Shown here piece by piece: positions 57,717-64,000 of a stretch of DNA of 64,000 bases. The first letter of the stretch is position 1. Every line of letters begins with the position of its first letter. Made by a program: the position numbers and the translations under genes. This DNA comes from Spirogloea muscicola (Eukaryota; Streptophyta; Zygnematophyceae; Spirogloeales; Spirogloeaceae): positions 491,241 through 555,240 of the forward strand of contig WELB01000026.1 in the NCBI GenBank assembly GCA_009602725.1, given 5' to 3'. The notes beneath the pieces were generated by a model, which searched no databases, was not told the DNA's origin, and was given only the letters and a program-made list of their open reading frames with translations.

Positions 57717-60700
57717 ATGGCGGACGTCGAGGCGCAGGCTCCCGGGCCGCTCCGGCCCCCGCTCCTCCGCAGGCGGCTGCTCGCCAGCCCGGCTGCCTGC
57801 GCCTCCGCCGTCGCCCTGCTCATCGTCCTGGCTCTCCTTCATAGCCGAGGAGCCACGCCAGGTCGTTACCAGCTCTACGGCCTCTCCTTCTCAACCCCCT
57901 GCCGCAAGCATTGATCGTGTGGACGCTGCCGTCAAGCTTGACCCTGCAGAGGCTGGCTTGGAGCCCTCATCAGAATCTCTGAGCTTCTTTTGTGTCCGCT
58001 GGTCCTCTTGCTGATCCCCTGCTGGACAAAGTATTCCAACGTCTTTGCGGAGAATGTTAAGATTAAGCTTCATTCTCCTGTTGGACTGTTTCTGACCCTG
58101 TGCACAAATGTGACTGTTTCAGGTAATCCAGACCTGCAGGCTACTCGCAGAGAGCTCGCTGATGTGTCTCCACCTGTTATAGAGATCAGAGATAGCAATA
58201 CCTCTACAAACATGCCGCACATGAATACCAGCTCATCAACGGTGAGCTCAGATGTCTCACAACATAGCCGCTACTTACACCCTGCCTACTCCCACCTTAA
58301 TGGCTCCCAGGAATAGGTATCTTGTGCTTCTGAGAAGCTCTGCGCCTGCGGCTGTAGTGCGACACACAATCAAGTATGCATTACGTCAGATCTTGTGCCA
58401 AGATGTCAGCTGCAGATAATTCCCTCTCTTAAGACTTCCTTGTCTGACCGTGTTGAAGAGGAGAGCAGGCATTGTGCAGTCTAGAAGCGGTGTAGGTTTG
58501 TACATTGATACAAGTTGCACGGTAGTCATTATGGGTGCGATGAAGAGCAGCTGTTGGCATACATTCATCCTTCCACAGGGCGAGCGGTGTAAGGAGCCAT
58601 ATGGTGGCCTTCCTTGTTCTACAACTGTTACTGGCAATATTTTTCTCATGGTTGCATATGGATTCCTTCTATTGGTGGCTGCCAAGCTCATCTCAGATGG
58701 CAGCGAGCTTCTCCTCCAGGTCTTTGGCTTGCAAACTCTTTGCGCAGCTTCGTGAAACTTTTGCACTTGTACTTTCAGATGCATCTTCACCAACATTCAG
58801 TCAATGGTCTGTGATCCGAGGAAGCTGCAGTTACTGGCATGCCAAACTATTGCTTTTGTCATGACAACTTAGGCTGCCTCTTGCTTGCCGAGCAGCGCAG
58901 ACGGTTCTTAACAAATTAAAGCTGTTTGGGGCGCGACTATGTGTTGTAGGTTCTAAATCCTGGACTGATTGGTGGACTGTTATTGCCAATTCTTGGTGCC
59001 TTTCCAGACTCCCTGTTGATTGCGGTAGGCTTCTGGGTCTGACTCCCTGGATTATTATCAAGCGTCAGTCTGCATGGTCCTCAGAGTCTGTTCAGTCCAG
59101 CTATCAAACTTGCACAACATGCTTCTCAAGCTGGTTGCAGCCTAAGGTGACCAATCCAATCACCTTGCAGGTCTCTGGATTGGGGGGATCCAAGGAGGAG
59201 GCTCAGGACCAAGTGCTGGTTGGCATGGGTGTCCTGGCAGGAAGCACCATCATGATATTAGCACTTGCCTTTGGCGGTTCCCTCCTGGCTGGAAGGTGTG
59301 ACCTCACTGGACCAAATGGAACTGCTCAGGATCGAACACTCACCAGAGGCTGGAGTCTCAGGGGCACTGGTGCGACTATAGCCTTCCTCCTACAGCCTTA
59401 GCTGCTCCTGTGCCCCACGTTTGCCAGCTGCCCCTCTGCCAGTTGCCCCTCACCCTGACTTTGTCTCTATCCCTGTGAAAGTTTGCAACTGCAGTATGAC
59501 GTTGGACTTTCTTCTGGCAGGGATCACTGTTGACGCTCAGACGAGGTGGGGTGCGTGGATTATGATTATTACAATCCTCCCTTACATCGTTGCGCAGATC
59601 CCACTAGTAGATCACCGTAAAAGTCAGGGCAAAACCGCTGCCCTGGTCGGCTTCCTCATTGCCTTGGTAGGGCTTTGTGCCTATTGTGCATACCAGGTGG
59701 GACCCCCAAGCCCAACCTGTGCCACATGATGTCACCCTTTCGTAGAATGCAGTATTGCATAACGTCATGCAGTCCCGTCCTTTGATGTTGTTCGAGAATA
59801 CCATGAAGGGGCAGTCTGCAAAAATTCCAACTTTCAGCTCGGTGCAAACAAAAAATAAGCTGCGTAATGCTGACAGGATGGATGACTTGCACATTGGGAA
59901 GTCATCGGGCCGCGGATGCTGTTGCTTTGCATCATACAGAGTGCAGGCCTCATACAACCATTTTCACTACTTGGCAGGTGACATCGCCCTGGCTTCAGCA
60001 ACGCAAGATTCAGCATGCTAAGTTGCACTACATGCGTGCAATGGCTGTCAAGGAGATGCACAAAATGGCGACCAATGAGTCTTGGGGGGGGCTCCTACAG
60101 CCTGATGGAGGACCAAACGATGAAGCTATGAGGAAGCTTTTTGCACATTTTGATGAAAACCACGACGGCGTTCTTTCTTACCAGGAGCTCAGGGGACTCA
60201 TTGTGGGACTTGGGATTAAGAGCAAGGTAACAGCATGTTGCAGCAGGGTCTGATCTGGGGGCTCTTGATGGAGCTTCGGCAGTTTGATGATTGGCCCTTC
60301 TTCTTCCTTCTGATCTATGTACTATGGAGCTTTTGCATCTTATTGTGGGTATAATTTGATTGACTGCGCTGTTGACCTGACAGGGTGAGATTCCTGATGA
60401 GCAAGAGGTCACGACGTGGCTTACAGACTTTGACCGGGATAGTGATAACATGCTCTCTGAGGTACGATGTCCGAGCATGAAGATCACTTGACTTCGCTTC
60501 ACTGACCACTTTTACCGACCTTGATTGCACTGGCGGAACGGCTGATATCACGTGAATGCTCCTGCCATCGACCAGGATGAATTCGTTTGTGGGCTTAAGC
60601 GATGGATGAGCCGCATCGGCAGCCAACCAATGCAACGACAGAACCGCTTCAGCTCCGCAATACCCTTGTATAAGATCACCTCCATCCTGGGTCCCAGAGT

Positions 60701-62028
60701 ATTAGCGATGAAGTGGCTCGTGCAAAATGCTGGCACTGGGGAGCACACGCTGACAAGATGTGCTTGAAAACGCGCCACTTCAGATAGTCTGGTGCTTTTG
60801 CTTGTGCCACAAGCTCAGAAATGCACTCTGATGTAGCCCTCAAGTGGCACAAACTTTTGCAAGACTCTGCTTTGTCAGCTCATGTCTGACCATGGGTGAA
60901 CCTTACCTTCTGTACTCCTGCTTGGCAGGATCGAGCAGCAGCACCAGCAATTTGCTGGGCATGCAGAGGATGCCAAGTCGACACTTTCCCTTTTGCAAAT
61001 GGAGGCATCCCAAGATGAGGAAGATGAGGAGGAAGACAAAGAAAAAGCCTCCAAGCCCAAAACTGTTGGACAAATTTATCGGCAGGTCTGGTGGGAAGGG
61101 CAGTTGTTGGCAAGGTTGCATGCTCACAGTCGTGGCCGAGCAGTAGGTGCAGGTGTTGCAGCCTTGAAGAATCGGGTATTGGACTTAATGCACTTGATTG
61201 AGGCTATTATGAGTTGCATGAGTGAAAGCAAGTATTGAATACTGCAGGCAATAATTCTCCTGGGAGCAGGCGTTGCAATTGTGTCAGTCTTTGCTGACCC
61301 AACAGTGGACTCTATCAATGGCTTCTCAAAGTGGGTACAATCGTCTGACACCTGCTTGTGATTCTACTCATGTAGTCAGCATTCGATGAAATTGTTAGGA
61401 GAGAGATGCTCGTTCACGAATATCATGCAAGGATGCAAGGACTTAACCCTCAACATATGAAGTTGGCAAGGCTGATGTTCTCTGCCCGCTATGCTGCCCA
61501 GGGCTTCCGGCATCCCTCCCTTCTTTGTCGCCTTTGTGGTCTCTCCGCTGGCCTCCAATGCCAGCGAGTTGGTCTCCTCCATCCTCTTTGCGATGAAGAG
61601 GCGCAAGAGAACGGCATCTCTTACTTACAGCCAGATCTACGGAGCCATCACGATGAACAATACCATGTGAGTTATGTTTTCAGCTTGAACTGGCACTCAG
61701 TCTTTCTGCACTGTGTTGCACCGCAAGCCCGCAATCGTACTCAACATCTCTTCATCTCTACCCTCTTATCTGCAGCACATGCTTTTCATCGCCGTTGTGC
61801 GATCCCTGCAGGTGCCTGGGCATCTTCCTTGTGATTGTGTATTTGCGTGGGCTCACATGGGATTTCTCCAGCGAGGTGACCGTGATCATTGCGTCCACTG
61901 TCATCGTCGGCATTATTGGCGGGACGCGGACGACATACCCCCTGTGGCTTGCCATCCCCGTGCTTGCCCTCTACCCGCTTGCCATTGCAGTCGTTGCCGT
62001 TCTCGACTACGTTTTCCACTGGCACTGA
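57717..62028 (+). CDS. NCL: NCL-type Na+/Ca2+ exchanger with EF hands
   Basis: Cation/Ca2+ exchanger of the plant NCL class, two membrane halves flanking a cytosolic EF-hand domain; in Arabidopsis it works at the tonoplast or plasma membrane. Recognised exons: 57717-57861 (ATG, signal-anchor-like hydrophobic stretch), one or more near 57900-58010, 58123-58241, 58579-58719 (VAYGFLLLVAAKLISDGSEL), 58950-59024 (GGLLLPILGAFPDSLLIA), 59171-59369 (SKEEAQDQVLVGMGVLAGST), 59521-59696, 59978-60226 (EF loop 1, DENHDGVLSYQE), 60384-60461 and 60575 on (EF loop 2, DRDSDNMLSE|DE), 60929-61085 (acidic linker), 61248-61330 (AIVSVFADPTVDSINGFS), 61502-61666 (SPLASNASELVSSILFAMK, QIYGAITMNNT), 61812-62028 (YLRGLTWDFSSEV, ending LDYVFHWH). 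Both alpha-repeat motifs and both Ca2+ loops look intact. Exons near 57870-58010, 60575-60900 and 61090-61240 are not settled. Confidence 0.9.
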
Positions 62029-62986
62029 GAAAGGGCAATCAGCCCTGGCCCCTAGGCACAGCTGCTTCTTCTGCCTGCACCACCTCTCCTGAGCCATGGC
62101 AGCTGATCTTGTTCCTTACTCCGTTTGGCTTACTTTTAGGCCAACTTAGACCACCACTTGCGCCCCCTTGGTTGCCCGCCACGAATATGCAGCTGTAGAG
62201 CGGCATTGCCCCGTGCTCTCATTCCTGCTCTACTCTGCGGGCTTGTATGGCTTGTTGACTTACTCCTGACAAGATCCCGAGTCTTCGTCCAGCAGCTGGA
62301 GTTCCTCAAGTGCGGTTGACCTCTGCATGGTTGCCTGCGCTCCACTGCAGCTGCTTTCACTGTTGCTGCTCCCGCCTGATAGCGCTGCATATGGCCACTT
62401 GCTGCATCTTAAACCTTCACTTGTGTCTGTGTGTGGCGGTGGCTGCTGCAAATGCATGAGAGTCTCGGAGCATTTTGCGATGGATATGCAAGGAGTTGTC
62501 CACGTAGCCTGCCCATCACCACAGCCCGCCTGTCAGTTCTTGATGTTTGAGCAACAGTGGCATTGCAGTGGTCTGATCAGGAGCAGTTTTGAGACGTGAC
62601 TGCTTGTGATGAACTTGGACAAAGTGACAATCGCTATTGGTACACAAGGCTGACCTGGCGGCTAGTGCCATGCCTGTGCAACATAGCAGAAAGCTTGATG
62701 TGCATTTGGAGCCCGCAGATGGGAGCCGCCTGCCTTGCGAGGGGGCCAGCGCACTCAACCCCGGCCCATGACTGATTTGCTTTGCAGTCGTGCTAAATGC
62801 TTCGTTGCTTATAAGCTGCAGAGTGCACTGACGGAACATTCTAAAGACAACCACCAGCATGCTTGATAAGATGGCTCCATTTCCTGACCCTTGTAAGGCA
62901 GCCACGCTTACCTGGGTAATGCCAGAGGACTCCAGCAAACTTGTTGAATACACGACGGGCACAATTGAGTGGAGACAGTGTCATTG
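62029..62986. other. Intergenic, nothing recognised
   Basis: 3' flanks of the convergent exchanger and kinase genes. Only short frames and no repeat modules. The kinase 3' end could extend in here if its last visible frame is spliced. Confidence 0.4.
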
Positions 62987-64000
62987 CTAAGGTAAGTTGA
63001 GCAATGGTGAGCAACCAGGATGCACACAGAGCAATGGTGTACCATGGCACATGCCCATACCATGACACATGAAAGAGACAGACTGACGCTTGGCAAGACA
63101 GGTGTGGTAATGGCCAAATACAAGGCCGCTTTGCGGTCTGTAATCTGTACAATCTGCTTTGCCAGAAAGGGCACTGGCAAGCAGCGGCTCTGCTGTTGCT
63201 ACTTCTGTCCTGACGGGCAGCACTGCAGGCTTTAATAGATCAACTGCGTATGCGTCAACGCCAGGCAGCGCAGGCAAGGGCATCCTACTGTGGCTAATAC
63301 TGCTACTAGTGGAGGTGCTTGGGAAAGAGGGCTGGTCAGAGCTCTCAGAGGTTGGCTGCAGCGGTGAGCTGGCCGTCGGCGACGTGGGCGCCGAGGGAAT
63401 GGAGGACGCGGCCGACGAGGGTGTCGTGGTAGGAGAGCGCACGACAATCCACGGGTCGCCACCGTCGTCTGGCCAGCTGCCGGAACCTCCGAAGCTGAGG
63501 GCCAAGTCGGGGATGTCGATTGCCGGCCGCGGGGCTTCGAGGCCCCAGCCGCGGTGTGGCGGTGAGAAGGCGAGCGTTGCAACAGCGGCGGTCGCGTCGA
63601 CGTGACCGCTGTGAGTGGAGGACGAGGCCCAGCTGGCGGCGCTTGTGTCGAGGACGCTGACAGGGCTGACTGGTACAGCCTCTTTGGCGGCTGTGGCCGT
63701 CGGTGGCGCGGCAGTGGCAACGAAAGGATGCGCCAGGAGCTGGTGGGCGGTCCAGCGCTCAGCGGGGTCGCGGCGGAGGCAGCACGCTAGGAAGTCGGCA
63801 GCGGCTGGCGATGCGGCGAGCGCCGGCGGCGTCGGGGGGACGGCGTCGCCGGCGCCGATGGCGTAGAGTGCGCAGAAGGGGTCGCCGGCAAAGGCAGCGG
63901 GCCCCCAGGGCGGCGCGCCGGTCGCCAGCTCGATGACCGTGCACCCGAGGCTCCAGATGTCGGACGGGGGGCCCCGCGGCGCCGTCGCCGCCGTGGGCGG
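62987..64000 (-). CDS. MAPKKK-like (STE11/NPK1 type) protein kinase, C-terminal part; 5' end outside window
   Basis: One continuous frame enters at the window edge. It shows kinase subdomain IX, PPSDIWSLGCTVIELATGAP then PWGPAAFAGDPFCALYAIG, and subdomain XI, CLRRDPAERWTAHQLLAHPF. This wording (SDIWSLGCTVIE(L/M)ATG) is characteristic of plant ANP/NPK1-type MAPKKKs. The kinase domain ends about residue 105 of the visible part. The remaining 230 or so residues are Ser/Thr/Pro-rich without a known domain and look like a regulatory tail. The stop at 62987 is the end of the open frame; an earlier splice donor cannot be excluded. ATP-binding and catalytic loops lie beyond the window. Confidence 0.85.
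   Translation of the reverse strand, partial: PPTAATAPRGPPSDIWSLGCTVIELATGAPPWGPAAFAGDPFCALYAIGAGDAVPPTPPALAASPAAADFLACCLRRDPAERWTAHQLLAHPFVATAAPPTATAAKEAVPVSPVSVLDTSAASWASSSTHSGHVDATAAVATLAFSPPHRGWGLEAPRPAIDIPDLALSFGGSGSWPDDGGDPWIVVRSPTTTPSSAASSIPSAPTSPTASSPLQPTSESSDQPSFPSTSTSSSISHSRMPLPALPGVDAYAVDLLKPAVLPVRTEVATAEPLLASALSGKADCTDYRPQSGLVFGHYHTCLAKRQSVSFMCHGMGMCHGTPLLCVHPGCSPLLNLP

Overview
The window looks like nuclear DNA of a green alga (Viridiplantae, probably a chlorophyte). The genes are split by many short GT-AG introns. They include a plastid-type fructose-1,6-bisphosphatase with the light-regulatory cysteines, a galacturonokinase, a plant NCL-type Na+/Ca2+ exchanger with EF hands, a plant-style SNF2-HNH (ZRANB3-like) protein, and eukaryotic housekeeping genes (DAD1, TRM112, RPB6). 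Degenerate TTTAGGG-type repeats occur between genes. I do not name a species. All exon boundaries were read by eye from splice sites, reading frame and remembered family conservation; no alignment was run.

Layout: 1-3345 (-) LpxB-related glycosyltransferase (3' end off the window); 4503-7207 (-) plastid FBPase; 7.2-12.0 kb repeats; 12016-13534 (+) DAD1; 15655-17202 (-) F-box protein; 18496-19939 (-) TRM112; 20930-24518 (-) O-fucosyltransferase family protein; 24.5-28.1 kb GC-rich flank, repeats and a MITE; 28158-32168 (+) galacturonokinase; 32.2-36.1 kb repeats; 36145-41567 (-) MASE1 hybrid histidine kinase; 41.6-45.7 kb pyrimidine tract, repeats and a mitochondrial insertion nested in a retroelement; 45764-47562 (+) RPB6; 48261-55090 (-) SNF2-HNH protein; 55.1-57.7 kb repeats; 57717-62028 (+) Na+/Ca2+ exchanger; 62987-64000 (-) C-terminal part of a MAPKKK-like kinase. 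The genes are unrelated in function and show no operon-like or pathway clustering. Several are divergently paired around GC-rich 5' regions (FBPase/DAD1, O-FucT/galacturonokinase, kinase/RPB6, SNF2-HNH/NCL).

Almost all the intergenic space is built from one interrelated set of retroposon debris. It contains C-terminal pieces of a non-LTR-type protein (zinc-knuckle plus a PD-(D/E)XK-like nuclease region) whose copies end in the same short peptide and stop (SDLRLLTRGY-stop or variants). After the stop come tails carrying a short hairpin (GGGCTGGC-loop-CAGCC), and a separate short repeat with core TTTCATGCGCACCGCGCGCC. One such copy is split by about 540 bp of mitochondrial DNA (nad4 and cox1 pieces). 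The most notable items are this nested NUMT, the retroposon family with its shared terminus and hairpin, the bacterial-type MASE1 sensor in a eukaryotic hybrid kinase, a Harbinger-like MITE, and a decaying duplicated exon inside the galacturonokinase gene.
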